The notes under the pieces are model-generated. The model was given only the letters and a program-made list of their open reading frames with translations, ran no database searches and was not told the DNA's origin. From Streptomyces uncialis (GTDB lineage: Bacteria > Actinomycetota > Actinomycetes > Streptomycetales > Streptomycetaceae), in contig NZ_CP109583.1 of NCBI RefSeq assembly GCF_036250755.1, positions 5,355,501-5,419,500 of the forward strand: a stretch of 64,000 nt of DNA. Direction: 5' to 3'. The translations under genes were made by a program, and so were the position numbers. Below are positions 17,492 through 27,623 of the stretch, in pieces; positions within the stretch are counted from its first letter, which is position 1; every line of letters starts with the position of its first letter.

Positions 17492-18169
17492 ATGTCCTCG
17501 ATCCGGGTGATGCTCGTCGACGACCAGGTGCTTCTGCGCACCGGCTTCCGGATGGTGCTCGCCGCCCAGCCGGACATGGAGGTCGTCGCGGAAGCGGGCG
17601 ACGGGGTCGAGGCCCTCCAGGTGCTGCGCGGCGCCGAGGTCGACGTCGTCCTCATGGATGTCCGCATGCCCAAGCTGGACGGTGTGGAGACCACCCGCCG
17701 GATCTGCGCGGACCAGGACCCCCCGAAGGTCCTCATCCTGACCACGTTCGACCTCGACGAGTACGCCTTCTCCGGGCTGAAGGCCGGGGCGTCCGGGTTC
17801 ATGCTCAAGGACGTGCCCCCCGGTGAGCTGCTCGCCGCGATCAGGTCCGTGCACAGCGGTGACGCCGTGGTCGCCCCGTCGACCACCCGGCGGCTGCTGG
17901 ACCGCTTCGCGCCGATGCTCCCGGCGACCGGCGTGCAGCCCCAGCACAAGCGGCTGGAGCGGCTCACCGAGCGGGAACGCGAGGTCATGATGCTGGTCGC
18001 CCAGGGGCTGTCCAACGGCGAGATCGCGGCCCGTCTGGTGCTGTCCGAGGCCACGGTGAAGACCCATGTGGGACGCATCCTCACCAAGCTCGGACTGCGT
18101 GACCGGGTACAGGTCGTCGTCCTCGCCTACGAGACGGGCCTGGTGCGCGCCGGAGGCGGCGCCCACTGA
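17492..18169 (+). CDS. NarL/LuxR-family response regulator
   Basis: A 225-residue regulator with a receiver domain (residues ~4-120; acidic pocket D10-D11, phosphoacceptor D56 in VLMDVRMP, switch Thr in LTTFDLDEY, Lys in FMLKDVPP). The C-terminal LuxR HTH is LTEREREVMMLVAQGLSNGEIAARLVLSEATVKTHVGRILTKLGLRDR. It is paired with the upstream histidine kinase. ATG 17492 follows an AGGAAGGGA ribosome-binding site; the open frame upstream is only the iteron region. Targets unknown, but the iterons in front of this gene are a natural candidate. Confidence 0.93.
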   Translation: MSSIRVMLVDDQVLLRTGFRMVLAAQPDMEVVAEAGDGVEALQVLRGAEVDVVLMDVRMPKLDGVETTRRICADQDPPKVLILTTFDLDEYAFSGLKAGASGFMLKDVPPGELLAAIRSVHSGDAVVAPSTTRRLLDRFAPMLPATGVQPQHKRLERLTEREREVMMLVAQGLSNGEIAARLVLSEATVKTHVGRILTKLGLRDRVQVVVLAYETGLVRAGGGAH

Positions 18170-18238
18170 AGCACCCCGCGCGGGAGGGCCCCTGACCGGG
18201 GCGCCCCGCGGCTTCTCGGCGGCAAGGACGCGCCGCCG

Positions 18239-18274
18239 CGCACCTGGAAGGGCGGTGCCGCACCTCCAGGTGCG
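18239..18274. terminator. Hairpin between convergent genes
   Basis: CGCACCTGGA (18239-18248) and TCCAGGTGCG (18265-18274) form a perfect 10-bp stem around a 16-nt loop, between the response-regulator gene and the convergent ArsR-type gene. There is no T-tract. Probable bidirectional terminator. Confidence 0.6.
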
Positions 18275-18318
18275 AGCGACCCACCAGCCCGTCCCCTTCG
18301 CGACCCGTCCCGCTCCGG

Positions 18319-19434
18319 TCAGCGCAGGATGCCCTCCAGGAAGTCCGAACCGAGGCGCGCCACGACGGTCACGTCGAGCTGGTGCAGCACATAGCGTCCG
18401 CGCCGACGGGTGCTGATCAGTCCGGCCTTCTTCAGCACCGCGAGATGACGGGAGACCTCGGGCGCGCTGATACCGAGCGCGTAGGCCAGCTCGCCGGTCG
18501 TGTACGGGGAGCGGGCGATGTTGCGGCAGATGCGCAGCCTGATCGGGTGGGACAGGGCCTCCAGCCGCCGCTCCAGCAGCTCCACCGGCGGCGCGGGCAG
18601 CTCGCCCGCCGAGACCGGGTACTGGACGACCGGCCGCCAGCCGGGGGCGTGCAGCGCCAGCAGATGCGGCCAGCCGAAGTGCGAGGGGATGAAGACCAGC
18701 CCGGGACCCACGGCCGGGTCCACCGCGGTGGTGGTGCCGTGGGCGAGCTTGTCGACCGTGAGCCGTCTGCGGTCGTCGTCCACCGAGAGGGCCGGGGAGA
18801 CCGCCGCGACCGCCTCCGGCAGGCCCTTGTGCCGCAGGAGCTCCGTCTTGTGGCGGGCGTCGGCCACGAGCTGGCCTTGCACCCGGCGCCAGGTGTCGGC
18901 GAAGAACGCCTCGTCGCAGTCCTCCAGCAGTCTGCGCACCCACGCGCGGACATCCGCCGGGTCCGTCAGCAGCCGCCGCGCGAAGTCGACCTGCTGGGGG
19001 CCCCGGGTCGCCGCCAGCTCCATGACCTGCGCCCGCCGGTCCGGATCGATGAGCGGGGACGGCTTGCCCACGTCGTAGCTGTGGCTGCACGTGAACTCAA
19101 GGGCGGCGTCGACGAACCGTTCGTCGGGCACCCGGTCCAGGACGTCCAGCTCCTCCGCGAGCGTCGCCCCCGGTCGGCCCGAGCCGTCGGGCAGACCCGC
19201 GAACGCCATGAAGATGTCCGAGAACGTCGTACGCCACAGGAAGTCCGCCTCGCACAGCCGGTCCGCCAGATCGGGCTTGAGCGACGCGGCCGTGGCCGTC
19301 GCCCAGCCGTGCAGCCCCGGATGGTGGCCCGGCTCGGCGAGCGCGTGCAGGGCGAGCCCCAGCTCGGCGAGCGGGGACGCCTCGAAGACGATCCGCTCCT
19401 GGGGCAGCCCCGCGATGTCGATACGCACGCTCAT
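18319..19434 (-). CDS. ArsR-family regulator with DUF5937-type N-terminal domain
   Basis: A 371-residue protein. The N-terminal ~270 residues (ASPLAELGLALHALAEPGHHPGLHGW and onward) match the DUF5937 type of actinomycete regulators. The C-terminal ~85 residues are a winged-helix ArsR domain: LERRLEALSHPIRLRICRNIARSPYTTGELAYALGISAPEVSRHLAVLKKAGLISTRRRGRYVLHQLD. No metal-binding Cys pair is evident, so the signal is probably not a heavy metal. The ATG at 19434 is preferred over upstream starts. It stands alone, convergent with the two-component pair. Confidence 0.85.
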   Translation of the reverse strand: MSVRIDIAGLPQERIVFEASPLAELGLALHALAEPGHHPGLHGWATATAASLKPDLADRLCEADFLWRTTFSDIFMAFAGLPDGSGRPGATLAEELDVLDRVPDERFVDAALEFTCSHSYDVGKPSPLIDPDRRAQVMELAATRGPQQVDFARRLLTDPADVRAWVRRLLEDCDEAFFADTWRRVQGQLVADARHKTELLRHKGLPEAVAAVSPALSVDDDRRRLTVDKLAHGTTTAVDPAVGPGLVFIPSHFGWPHLLALHAPGWRPVVQYPVSAGELPAPPVELLERRLEALSHPIRLRICRNIARSPYTTGELAYALGISAPEVSRHLAVLKKAGLISTRRRGRYVLHQLDVTVVARLGSDFLEGILR

Positions 19435-19631
19435 GTCCTCATGGTGCACCCGGCCACCGACAACGCCCCGCCGATTGACGGCCCGCGTCAATCGGCGTGA
19501 CCGGACGCCGGTGGCGGCGCACTGTTGAACACGTCGGGACCGATCCGGCGAATCGGTGGATAACCGCCATTTCGGTATGCCGGTAGGACGCCATGGCCGG
19601 GCACGAGCGGCCCACGAACGAGGGGTACGTC

Positions 19632-19856
19632 ATGAGCCTCACCCAGCAGTACGCACTGGACCTCTACCGGGCCCGTCAGCGGGGCGAACCGCCGCCTCCG
19701 GCTCCCGGCCGCCACGACTGGCGGACCGTCCGGGAACTGCGCGACCACGGCCGCTTCGACGCGGTCGTCCAGGGCCGCCCGGCCCGGCGCCGCCGGCGCC
19801 ACGCCCTGGCCGCGCTGTTGCGGCCGTTCGCCCGCCGCCGCGGTACGTCCGCCTGA
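19632..19856 (+). CDS. Small basic conserved protein
   Basis: A 74-residue protein beginning MSLTQQYALDLYRARQRGE, then HDWRTVRELRDHGRFDAVVQG, with a strongly basic Arg-rich tail. The start at 19632 has GAGGGG 7 nt upstream. No domain recognised. The N-terminal layout resembles short Streptomyces hypothetical proteins encoded beside ArsR-type regulators, from memory and unverified. It is divergent from the ArsR-type gene, which could control it. Confidence 0.6.
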   Translation: MSLTQQYALDLYRARQRGEPPPPAPGRHDWRTVRELRDHGRFDAVVQGRPARRRRRHALAALLRPFARRRGTSA

Positions 19857-19884
19857 GCGGCCGTCCGCCCGCGACCGGTCCCGG

Positions 19885-21129
19885 CTACCCCGGCCCCGGC
19901 CCCGCTTCCCCGTCCGGCCCGGGTACGGGCACGGGCACGGACGCCGGTACGGGCACCCGGGCGACGAACCCGGCCACCGCCCGGACCACGTCCGCCGGGG
20001 TCCATTCCGTCCCCGGCCCCGCGACCGTCACCTCGGTCACCGACAGGCCCGGCGCCGCCCCCGGGTGCCAGCCGCGGAACAGGGCGGTACCGGTCTCCTC
20101 CGCCTGGCGCACCGCGGCCCGGGTGAGCGTGTCCGCGTCGTAAGGGAGCCACACCTGGAACTGATGGGTGTGCGGGACCTCCGGATGGACCCGGAACCAC
20201 GGCACCCGCGCGCGGGTGAGGCCGGTGCGCAGCGCGTCGGCCACCGTGCGCGCGTGGGCCACGTACTCCGGCAGCCGGGGCAGTTCACGGTCCAGTCCGG
20301 CGAGCGCGGACAAGGCCGTCGGGAACTGCTGGAAGACCTGGCCGCCGTAACGGTGCCGCCACGCGCGTGCCTCGTCGACCAGCGACGCGGGACCGGCCAG
20401 CGCGGCGCCCCCGATGCCGTTCAGCGACTTGTAGAACGACACGTACACGCTGTCCGCGAGCGCGGCCACCTCCCGCAGGGACCGCCCGAAGTGCGGCGCG
20501 CACTCCCACAGCCGCGCCCCGTCGAGATGGACGACGGCGTCCCGCGCGCGGGCGGCGTCCACCAGGTCGTTCAGCCCGTCCCAGGTGGGCAGCAGGAAAC
20601 CCGCTTCCCGCAGGGGCAGTTCCAGCATGAGCGTGCCGAACGGCTCGTCCAGGTCCCTGATCTCGTCGGCCGTGGGCTGGCGCCGCTCGGTGGTCGGATG
20701 GACGGTCCGCAGACCGCTCAGCACGCTCAGCGCGTCCCGTTCGTGCACCTCCGGATGGGCGAGCGGATGCAGCGCCACCACAGGGTTGCCCGTCCGGGCC
20801 GCCCAGCAGCGCAGCGCGACCTGCTGCGCCATCGTGCCGGTCGGGAAGAACGCCGCGGCCTCCGTGCCCAGCAGCTCGGCGACCCGGCCCTCCAGGGCGG
20901 CGACCACCCCGTCGCCGTACACGTCGACCCCGTCGGACAGATCGTGGCTGTCGCCCGCCGTCCCGGTGAGCTCCGCCAGCCGCTCGGCCAGGGTGGCGTC
21001 CGTGCCGGGGCGCCACAGGGTCCGCGCGGCACCGCGGAACGCGGCCCTCCGGCGGGCCTGGGACAGCTCCCCGGCTTCCTCCACGGCCCCGTCCGGGGGC
21101 TCGGTCGATGAGTCCATGGGGCCGATCAT
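19885..21129 (-). CDS. PLP-dependent threonine aldolase / beta-eliminating lyase family enzyme
   Basis: A 414-residue fold-type I PLP enzyme of the beta-eliminating lyase family. It has the [43 protein letters not shown]-terminal region (about 63-105), the PLP-binding Asp segment [11 protein letters not shown] (about 195-205), and the Schiff-base Lys in [18 protein letters not shown] (about 226-243). This is the low-specificity L-threonine aldolase pattern; the exact amino-acid substrate is open. The C-terminal 30 residues are Pro/Val-rich. Two ATG starts are possible (21129 and 21117), and neither has a clear ribosome-binding site. Confidence 0.85.
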   Translation of the reverse strand: MIGPMDSSTEPPDGAVEEAGELSQARRRAAFRGAARTLWRPGTDATLAERLAELTGTAGDSHDLSDGVDVYGDGVVAALEGRVAELLGTEAAAFFPTGTMAQQVALRCWAARTGNPVVALHPLAHPEVHERDALSVLSGLRTVHPTTERRQPTADEIRDLDEPFGTLMLELPLREAGFLLPTWDGLNDLVDAARARDAVVHLDGARLWECAPHFGRSLREVAALADSVYVSFYKSLNGIGGAALAGPASLVDEARAWRHRYGGQVFQQFPTALSALAGLDRELPRLPEYVAHARTVADALRTGLTRARVPWFRVHPEVPHTHQFQVWLPYDADTLTRAAVRQAEETGTALFRGWHPGAAPGLSVTEVTVAGPGTEWTPADVVRAVAGFVARVPVPASVPVPVPGPDGEAGPGPG

Positions 21130-21158
21130 GGCGTACGGGTGTGCGGCTGCCCACAGCC

Positions 21159-21167
21159 TGTGGACAA
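21159..21167 (-). promoter_or_regulatory. Isolated DnaA-box-like site
   Basis: TGTGGACAA, the complement of the Streptomyces DnaA box TTGTCCACA, lies in the divergent intergenic region before panG. A second identical site is at 51509-51517, just upstream of radA. Single boxes are not an origin. Confidence 0.3.
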
Positions 21168-21252
21168 CGCGGGGCCGCCGGGGGCAATCGCGTTAGCATG
21201 ACGAGAAATCGTCCGGTACCCCGAGCGGACTGGAACGGAAGGCCGTCGTCGC

Positions 21253-22173
21253 GTGAACACACCTCACCCCCCCGACCCCAGGGACCGCCCCGCGCGCCTG
21301 TCGGTGGGCGTCGTCGGAGCCGGCCGGGTGGGTCCCGTGCTGGCCGCCTCGCTCCAGCTCGCCGGACACCGCCCGGTAGCCGTCTCCGGGGTCTCCGAGA
21401 CCTCGGTGCGCCGCGCGGCCCAACTGCTGCCCGATGTGCCGCTGGTGTCGCCCGCGGAGGTCCTGGCGCGCGCGGACCTGGTCCTGCTGACCGTCCCGGA
21501 CGACGCGCTGCCCGGACTCGTGGAAGGGCTCGCCGACACCGGCGCCGTCCGCCCCGGTCAGCTCATCGCGCACACCTCCGGACGGTACGGCGCCAAGGTG
21601 CTCGACCCGGCGCTGCGCGCGGGGGCGCTGCCGCTGGCCCTGCACCCCGCGATGACGTTCACCGGCACCGCCGTGGACGTGCAGCGCCTCGCCGGATGCT
21701 CCTTCGGGGTCACCGCGCCCGACGAACTGCGGATGGCCGCCGAGGCCCTGGTCATCGAGATGGGCGGCGAGCCCGAGTGGATCGCCGAGGAGTCCCGGCC
21801 GCTGTACCACGCGGCCCTCGCGCTCGGCGCGAACCACCTGGTCACCCTGGTCGCGCAGGCCATGGAGCTGCTGCGCGAGGCGGGGGTCGCCGCCCCCGAC
21901 CGGATGCTCGGCCCGCTGCTCGGCGCGGCCCTCGACAACGCCCTGCGCTCCGGGGACGCCGCCCTGACCGGCCCCGTCGCGCGCGGGGACGCCGGTACGG
22001 TCGCCGCGCATGTCACCGAACTGCGCGCGCACGCCCCCGGGATGGTCGCCGGATATCTGGCGATGGCCCGCGCCACCGCCGACCGGGCGCTCGCCCACGG
22101 CACCCTGAAGCCCGAACTCGCCGAGGACCTGCTCGGCGTCCTCGGCGGAGACCCGGAAGGGCCCGCGACATGA
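21253..22173 (+). CDS. panG: Rossmann/DUF2520 protein, probable ketopantoate reductase PanG type
   Basis: A 306-residue protein with an N-terminal NAD(P)-binding Rossmann fold ([22 protein letters not shown], residues 18-39) and [14 protein letters not shown]. The C-terminal helical DUF2520 domain contains [30 protein letters not shown] and a long [20 protein letters not shown] helix. The family commonly sits beside panC, and members have been called PanG, an alternative ketopantoate reductase making pantoate. It is first in the panG-panC-nadB-nadC-coaX run and overlaps panC as ATGA. The GTG start has GGAAGG about 10 nt upstream. The enzymatic call rests on family naming plus context. Confidence 0.75.
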   Translation: MNTPHPPDPRDRPARLSVGVVGAGRVGPVLAASLQLAGHRPVAVSGVSETSVRRAAQLLPDVPLVSPAEVLARADLVLLTVPDDALPGLVEGLADTGAVRPGQLIAHTSGRYGAKVLDPALRAGALPLALHPAMTFTGTAVDVQRLAGCSFGVTAPDELRMAAEALVIEMGGEPEWIAEESRPLYHAALALGANHLVTLVAQAMELLREAGVAAPDRMLGPLLGAALDNALRSGDAALTGPVARGDAGTVAAHVTELRAHAPGMVAGYLAMARATADRALAHGTLKPELAEDLLGVLGGDPEGPAT

Positions 22174-23249
22174 GCGTTCGCCTGCTGCGCACCGCGGAGC
22201 GGTTGCACACCCCGGCGACCGGTACCGGTGCAGGCGGGGGCGGCATTGACGCCCCCGCGCGCGTGCCCGCCGCTCCCCGCCGGGCCGTCGTGATGACGAT
22301 GGGCGCCCTCCACGAGGGCCACGCGACCCTGATCCGCACCGCGAGGGAGCGGGTCGGCCCCGGCGGCGAGGTCGTGGTCACCGTCTTCGTCAACCCGCTC
22401 CAGTTCGGCGCGGGCGAGGACCTGGACCGCTATCCGCGCACCCTGGACGCCGATGTGGAGCTCGCCGGACGGGCGGGCGCGGACATCGTCCTCGCCCCGT
22501 CGGCGGACGAGGTCTACCCGGGCGGCGCACTCCAGGTCCGCGTGTCGGCGGGACCGATGGGGGAGCGGCTGGAGGGCGCGTCCCGGCCCGGCCACTTCGA
22601 CGGGATGCTGACGGTCGTCGCGAAGCTGCTGCACCTCACCCGCCCCGACGTGGCGCTGTACGGGCAGAAGGACGCCCAGCAGCTCGCCCTCATCCGGCGT
22701 ATGTCGCGGGACCTGAACTTCGGCGTGGAGATCGTCGGCGTGCCCACCGTCCGGGAGGCCGACGGCCTGGCGATGTCCAGCCGCAACCGCTACCTCTCCC
22801 CGGCCGAGCGCCGGACGGCCCTGTCGCTGTCGCAGGCCCTGTTCGCGGGCCGTGACCGGCACGCCGCGCAGGAGGCCCTGCGGGCCCGTGCCGAGCTCGC
22901 GCCCGCCACGCACGCGCGTGCCGAGGCCCTCGGAGCGCTGGGGGAGTCCCGTGCCGCGGCCGACGCGCACGCCGTCGCCCAGGTCGCGCCGGGCGCCCCC
23001 GCGGCGGTGCGCGCGGCGGCCGGCATCGTCCTGGACGCCGCCACCCGCCTCCGGCCGCCCCTCACCCTCGACTACCTGGCGCTGGTCGACCCGTCCGACT
23101 TCACCGAGGTCCCCGACACGTACACCGGTGACGCCGTGCTCACGGTCGCCGCGCGGGTCGGCACCACCCGGCTCATCGACAACCTGCCCCTCACCTTCGG
23201 GACGCCCGCGTCCTTCGGCGGGCCCGACACCCAGGGAGCCGCCTCGTGA
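22170..23249 (+). CDS. panC: Pantoate--beta-alanine ligase
   Basis: PanC joins pantoate and beta-alanine with ATP to make pantothenate. The 359-residue protein has [18 protein letters not shown] (HxGH nucleotide motif), [59 protein letters not shown], and the KMSKS-like [18 protein letters not shown]. An insertion of ~25 residues near the N-terminus and an Ala/Arg-rich region at about 230-280 make it longer than the usual ~290-310. It overlaps panG (ATGA) and nadB (GTGA). Confidence 0.96.
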   Translation: MSVRLLRTAERLHTPATGTGAGGGGIDAPARVPAAPRRAVVMTMGALHEGHATLIRTARERVGPGGEVVVTVFVNPLQFGAGEDLDRYPRTLDADVELAGRAGADIVLAPSADEVYPGGALQVRVSAGPMGERLEGASRPGHFDGMLTVVAKLLHLTRPDVALYGQKDAQQLALIRRMSRDLNFGVEIVGVPTVREADGLAMSSRNRYLSPAERRTALSLSQALFAGRDRHAAQEALRARAELAPATHARAEALGALGESRAAADAHAVAQVAPGAPAAVRAAAGIVLDAATRLRPPLTLDYLALVDPSDFTEVPDTYTGDAVLTVAARVGTTRLIDNLPLTFGTPASFGGPDTQGAAS

Positions 23250-25438
23250 CCCGCGCAGCCCACCGAGACACCGGCACCGGCCATGGCGCGCCCACCGGCA
23301 CCGGCGGCCCGGCCACCGGTGTCGCCCTGCACGCCCCGGCGCCCGGCTGGTCCCTCGCCGCCGACGTCGTCGTGGTGGGCTCCGGAGTCGCCGGGCTCAC
23401 CGCCGCGCTGCGCTGCGCCGCCGCCGGGCTGGAGACCGTCGTGGTCACCAAGGCCAGGCTGGACGCCGGTTCGACCCGCTGGGCGCAGGGCGGCATAGCG
23501 GCGGCCCTCGGCGACGGCGACACCCCGCAGCAGCACCTCGACGACACCCTGGTGGCGGGCGCGGGCCTGTGCGACGAGGACGCCGTACGACTGCTGGTCA
23601 CCGAGGGCCCCGACGCCGTCCGCAGGCTCATCGACACCGGCGCGCACTTCGACGAGTCCGCCGACGGCGGACTGGCGCTGACCCGGGAGGGCGGCCACCA
23701 CCGCCGCCGCATCGCCCACGCGGGCGGCGACGCGACCGGCGCGGAGATCTCCCGCGCCCTGGTGGACGCCGTCCGCGCGCGCGGGATACCGACCGTCGAG
23801 AACGCGCTCGTCCTCGATCTGCTCACCGACGCCGAGGGCCACGCGGCCGGTGTCACCCTGCATGTGATGGGCGAGGGCCAGCACGACGGCGTGGGCGCCG
23901 TCCACGCGCCGTCCGTGGTGCTCGCCACCGGCGGGATGGGCCAGGTCTACTCCGCGACCACCAACCCGGCCGTGTCCACCGGCGACGGGGTCGCCCTGGC
24001 CCTGCGCGCGGGCGCCGAGGTCAGCGATCTGGAGTTCGTGCAGTTCCACCCCACGGTGCTGTTCCTCGGCCCGGACGCGGAGGGCCAGCAGCCACTGGTC
24101 TCCGAGGCGGTACGCGGTGAGGGCGCCCATCTGGTCGACGCCGACGGGGTGCGCTTCATGGTGGGGCAGCACGAACTGGCCGAGCTGGCGCCCCGGGACA
24201 TCGTCGCCAAGGGCATCATGCGGCGGATGCGCGAGCAGGGCACCGAGCACATGTACCTGGACGCCCGGCACTTCGGCGCGGACATGTGGGAGCGCCGTTT
24301 CCCGACGATCCTCGCCGCCTGCCGCGCCCACGGCATGGACCCGGTCACCGAGCCCGTCCCGGTCGCCCCGGCCGCCCACTACGCCTCCGGCGGCGTCCGT
24401 ACCGACGCCGACGGCCGCACCACCGTGCCGGGCCTCTACGCGTGCGGTGAGGTCGCCTGCACGGGTGTGCACGGCGCCAACCGGCTGGCGTCCAACTCGC
24501 TGCTCGAAGGGCTGGTGTACGCCGAGCGGATCGCCGCCGACATCGTCCGCGCGGACGCCGCCGGACGCCCCGCGCGCGTACCCGTCGCCACGGCCCGCCC
24601 GGACGCGCCCACGGACGCGCCCACGGACGCGGACCTACCCGCGCCCACGGACGTACCCACGCGGCCGGACGAACCCGCCGAGTCGGGCGTACGCACGCAC
24701 ACCGACGGACCTACGCGGGCCGACGGACCCGCGCACACCGACGGACCCGCCGGGTCGGACATGCCCGCGTACCCGCTGCTCGGCGCCGACGCCCGGTTCC
24801 GTATCCAGCGGATCATGACCGACGGGGCCGGGGTGCTCCGCTCGGCGAAGTCGCTCGCCCGTGCCGCCGCGCAGCTCCAGGAACTCCACGACGCCGCCCG
24901 CGGCGACCTCGTGGAGCACGGCAAGACCGCCGAGCCCGGCGTGGACACCTGGGAGACCACCAACCTGCTGTGCGTCGCCCGTGTCCTCGTCGCTGCGGCC
25001 CTGCGCCGTGAGGAGACCCGCGGCTGCCACTGGCGGGAGGACCACGCCGACGCCGTCGACGACTGGCGCCGGCACATCGTCGTCCGGCTCGCCGCCGACC
25101 GGGCCCTCACCCTCACCACCACGCGCGCGGAGAACTTCCCCCCGACCCTCGAACCCGCACCGGCGCCCGGACCCGCGTCCGCGCTCGCGCCCGTCCCCGA
25201 CGGAACCCCGCCCCGCCCGGACGCGTACGCTGACGCCGCACCCGCCGGGACCCCGCGCGCGGGAACCGCCCCGGCCGGGCCCGCCGACGACGCGTCCGCG
25301 CGGCCGACGCCCGCCGGGAGCACCGGGAACACCCCGCCGGGGACCCCGCCGCACGCACCGGCGGACACCTCCCCAGGGGCGCCGCACGGCCCCAGCACCG
25401 CCGACCGCCCGACCGCCGCCCGTCCCCAGGAGCACTGA
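23246..25438 (+). CDS. nadB: L-aspartate oxidase
   Basis: NadB oxidises L-aspartate to iminoaspartate with FAD, the first step of de novo NAD synthesis. The 730-residue protein has the FAD motif [21 protein letters not shown] (about 41-61), [43 protein letters not shown] and [19 protein letters not shown]. Typical NadB is about 530-580 residues. The excess comes from a ~60-residue Asp/Pro/Thr-rich insert (about residues 450-510) before the helical C-terminal domain, and a ~100-residue Ala/Pro tail. GTG start overlapping panC. Confidence 0.95.
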   Translation: MTRAAHRDTGTGHGAPTGTGGPATGVALHAPAPGWSLAADVVVVGSGVAGLTAALRCAAAGLETVVVTKARLDAGSTRWAQGGIAAALGDGDTPQQHLDDTLVAGAGLCDEDAVRLLVTEGPDAVRRLIDTGAHFDESADGGLALTREGGHHRRRIAHAGGDATGAEISRALVDAVRARGIPTVENALVLDLLTDAEGHAAGVTLHVMGEGQHDGVGAVHAPSVVLATGGMGQVYSATTNPAVSTGDGVALALRAGAEVSDLEFVQFHPTVLFLGPDAEGQQPLVSEAVRGEGAHLVDADGVRFMVGQHELAELAPRDIVAKGIMRRMREQGTEHMYLDARHFGADMWERRFPTILAACRAHGMDPVTEPVPVAPAAHYASGGVRTDADGRTTVPGLYACGEVACTGVHGANRLASNSLLEGLVYAERIAADIVRADAAGRPARVPVATARPDAPTDAPTDADLPAPTDVPTRPDEPAESGVRTHTDGPTRADGPAHTDGPAGSDMPAYPLLGADARFRIQRIMTDGAGVLRSAKSLARAAAQLQELHDAARGDLVEHGKTAEPGVDTWETTNLLCVARVLVAAALRREETRGCHWREDHADAVDDWRRHIVVRLAADRALTLTTTRAENFPPTLEPAPAPGPASALAPVPDGTPPRPDAYADAAPAGTPRAGTAPAGPADDASARPTPAGSTGNTPPGTPPHAPADTSPGAPHGPSTADRPTAARPQEH

Positions 25439-25441
25439 GCC

Positions 25442-26515
25442 GTGAGCGACACCGACCTTCCCCTCGTCCCGGACGGAGGCTGCGGCGACGGCTGCGGCTG
25501 CGGCGCGGGAGCCGCTCCCGGGAGCGCCGACCACGACCCGTACGACGACGAGTGCGGGCTCGACCCGGCGCTCGCCGAACTCATCGCCGCGGCCGGACTC
25601 GATCCCATCGAGGTCGAGGACATCGCGCACATGGCCGTCGAGGAGGACCTGGCGGGCGGGGTGGACGTCACCAGCGTCGCCACCATCCCCGAGGACGCCG
25701 TCGCGACCGGTGACTTCACCGCGCGGGAGGCGGGCACCGTCGCCGGGCTGCGGGTCGCCGAGGCGGTGCTGTCGCTCGTGTGCACCGACGAGTTCGAGGT
25801 CGAGCGGCATGTGGAGGACGGCGACCAGGTGGCCGCCGGACAGCCGCTGCTCAGCGTCACCACCCGCACCCGCGACCTGCTGACCGCCGAACGCAGCGCG
25901 CTGAACCTGCTGTGCCGTCTGTCGGGCATCGCGACGGCCACGCGCGCGTGGGCCGACCTCCTGGAAGGCACCGGGGCCAAGGTCCGCGACACCCGCAAGA
26001 CCACCCCGGGGCTGCGGTCCCTGGAGAAGTTCGCGGTCCGCTGCGGCGGCGGCGTCAACCACCGGATGTCGCTGTCCGACGCGGCCCTGGTCAAGGACAA
26101 CCACGTGGTCGCCGCCGGGGGCGTCACCCAGGCGTTCAAGCTGGTGCGTGAGGCGTTCCCCGAGCTGCCGGTCGAGGTCGAGGTCGACACCCTGCACCAG
26201 TTGCGCGAGGTGGTCGACGCGGGCGCCGATCTGATCCTGCTGGACAACTTCACCCCCGGGGAGACCGAGGAGGCCGTCGCCCTGGTGAAGGGCCGCGCGC
26301 TCCTGGAGTCCTCGGGCCGTCTCACCCTCGGCAACGCCCGCGCCTACGCGGACACCGGTGTCGACTTCCTCGCGGTGGGCGCCCTCACCCACTCCGCGCC
26401 GATCCTGGACATCGGCCTGGACCTGCGGGCACCCGACGAGCGCGACGCCCCGGACCAGGCACCGGGCACGGCAGGCGCGTCCACGCGCGGGACACACGAC
26501 AGCGGAGCGGAGTAG
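25442..26515 (+). CDS. nadC: Nicotinate-nucleotide pyrophosphorylase (carboxylating)
   Basis: NadC (quinolinate phosphoribosyltransferase) makes nicotinate mononucleotide from quinolinate and PRPP. The 357-residue protein shows EEDLAGGVDVTSVA, LTAERSALNLLCRLSGIATATRAW, KVRDTRKTTPGLRSLEKFAVRCGGGVNHRMSLSDAALVKDNH, VEVEVDTLHQL and LILLDNFTP. A ~45-residue N-terminal extension contains four Cys as GGCGDGCGCG, unusual for the enzyme. It starts with GTG 3 bp after the nadB stop. nadA is not in the window. Confidence 0.95.
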   Translation: MSDTDLPLVPDGGCGDGCGCGAGAAPGSADHDPYDDECGLDPALAELIAAAGLDPIEVEDIAHMAVEEDLAGGVDVTSVATIPEDAVATGDFTAREAGTVAGLRVAEAVLSLVCTDEFEVERHVEDGDQVAAGQPLLSVTTRTRDLLTAERSALNLLCRLSGIATATRAWADLLEGTGAKVRDTRKTTPGLRSLEKFAVRCGGGVNHRMSLSDAALVKDNHVVAAGGVTQAFKLVREAFPELPVEVEVDTLHQLREVVDAGADLILLDNFTPGETEEAVALVKGRALLESSGRLTLGNARAYADTGVDFLAVGALTHSAPILDIGLDLRAPDERDAPDQAPGTAGASTRGTHDSGAE

Positions 26516-26520
26516 ACGCC

Positions 26521-27318
26521 ATGCTGCTGACGATCGACGTGGGCAACACCCACACCGTGCTGGGCCTCTTCGACGGTGACGAGATCGTCGAGCACTGGCG
26601 CATCTCCACGGACGCCCGCCGCACCGCCGACGAGCTGGCCGTCCTCCTCCAGGGCCTGATGGGCATGCACCCGCTGCTCGGTGAGGAACTGGGCGACGGC
26701 ATCGACGGCATCGCCATCTGTTCCACCGTCCCGTCCGTGCTGCACGAGCTGCGCGAGGTCACCCGGCGCTACTACGGCGACGTGCCGGCCGTCCTGGTGG
26801 AGCCCGGCATCAAGACCGGGGTGCCGATCCTCATGGACAACCCCAAGGAGGTCGGCGCGGACCGCATCATCAACGCGGTGGCCGCGGTCGAGCTCTACGG
26901 CGGTCCCGCGATCGTCGTCGACTTCGGTACGGCGACCACCTTCGACGCGGTCTCCGCGCGCGGGGAGTACACCGGCGGGGTCATCGCCCCCGGCATCGAG
27001 ATCTCCGTCGAGGCGCTGGGGGTCCGCGGGGCGCAGCTGCGCAAGATCGAGCTGGCGCGGCCCCGCAGCGTGATCGGCAAGAACACCGTGGAGGCCATGC
27101 AGTCGGGCATCCTCTACGGGTTCGCGGGCCAGGTCGACGGGGTCGTCACCCGGATGTCCCGTGAGCTGGCCACCGACCCGTCCGAGGTCACCGTCATCGC
27201 CACCGGAGGGCTCGCCCCGATGGTTCTCGGCGAGGCGTCCGTGATCGACGAGCACGAGCCGTGGCTGACGCTGATCGGCCTGCGGCTGGTCTACGAACGC
27301 AACATCGCCCGGATGTAG
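26521..27318 (+). CDS. coaX: Type III pantothenate kinase
   Basis: CoaX phosphorylates pantothenate, the first committed step to CoA. The 265-residue protein has the ASKHA-fold motifs LLTIDVGNTHTVLGLF at the N-terminus, DNPKEVGADRIINAVAA, VVDFGTATTFDAVSARGEYTGGVIAPGI, and the C-terminal VIATGGLAPM. It begins 5 bp after nadC, completing a run that links pantothenate synthesis and use with NAD synthesis. Type III enzymes are typically insensitive to CoA feedback, from family knowledge. Confidence 0.96.
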   Translation: MLLTIDVGNTHTVLGLFDGDEIVEHWRISTDARRTADELAVLLQGLMGMHPLLGEELGDGIDGIAICSTVPSVLHELREVTRRYYGDVPAVLVEPGIKTGVPILMDNPKEVGADRIINAVAAVELYGGPAIVVDFGTATTFDAVSARGEYTGGVIAPGIEISVEALGVRGAQLRKIELARPRSVIGKNTVEAMQSGILYGFAGQVDGVVTRMSRELATDPSEVTVIATGGLAPMVLGEASVIDEHEPWLTLIGLRLVYERNIARM

Positions 27319-27408
27319 CGGGACGTGCGGCCCGGGTGCGACGGGAACACCCCGGTGCGCCCCGCGCCGCCGCGCCCCCGGCCCGTACCTGTTCCGGCGC
27401 GGGGCGCA

Positions 27409-27499
27409 CCGGGACCCGCACCGGGACCCGCACCGGGACCCGCACCGGGACCCGCACCGGGACCCGCACCGGGACCCGCACCGGGACCCGCACCGGGAC
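27409..27499. repeat. 12-bp tandem repeat (CCGGGACCCGCA)n
   Basis: Seven exact copies of CCGGGACCCGCA (27409-27492) followed by CCGGGAC, in the 305-bp gap after coaX. The perfect copy-to-copy identity suggests recent slippage, so copy number may vary between strains. The rest of the gap shows no gene; an A+T-richer patch at 27588-27605 probably holds the next promoter. Confidence 0.9.
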
Positions 27500-27623
27500 G
27501 ACCCTCGCGCCACCGGACCACTCCCGGACCCTCCCCGACCCGGCCGCCCCACCCGGGCGCGCGGGGCCACGCCACATCCCCGCAGTCAGCGAATTTTGTC
27601 TGATTAGCGCGTATCGTCACCCC

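Noticed and set aside
15824..19090. A 1088-codon minus-strand open frame across the two-component pair
   Set aside because: It is a shadow of the real plus-strand genes with no homology of its own.
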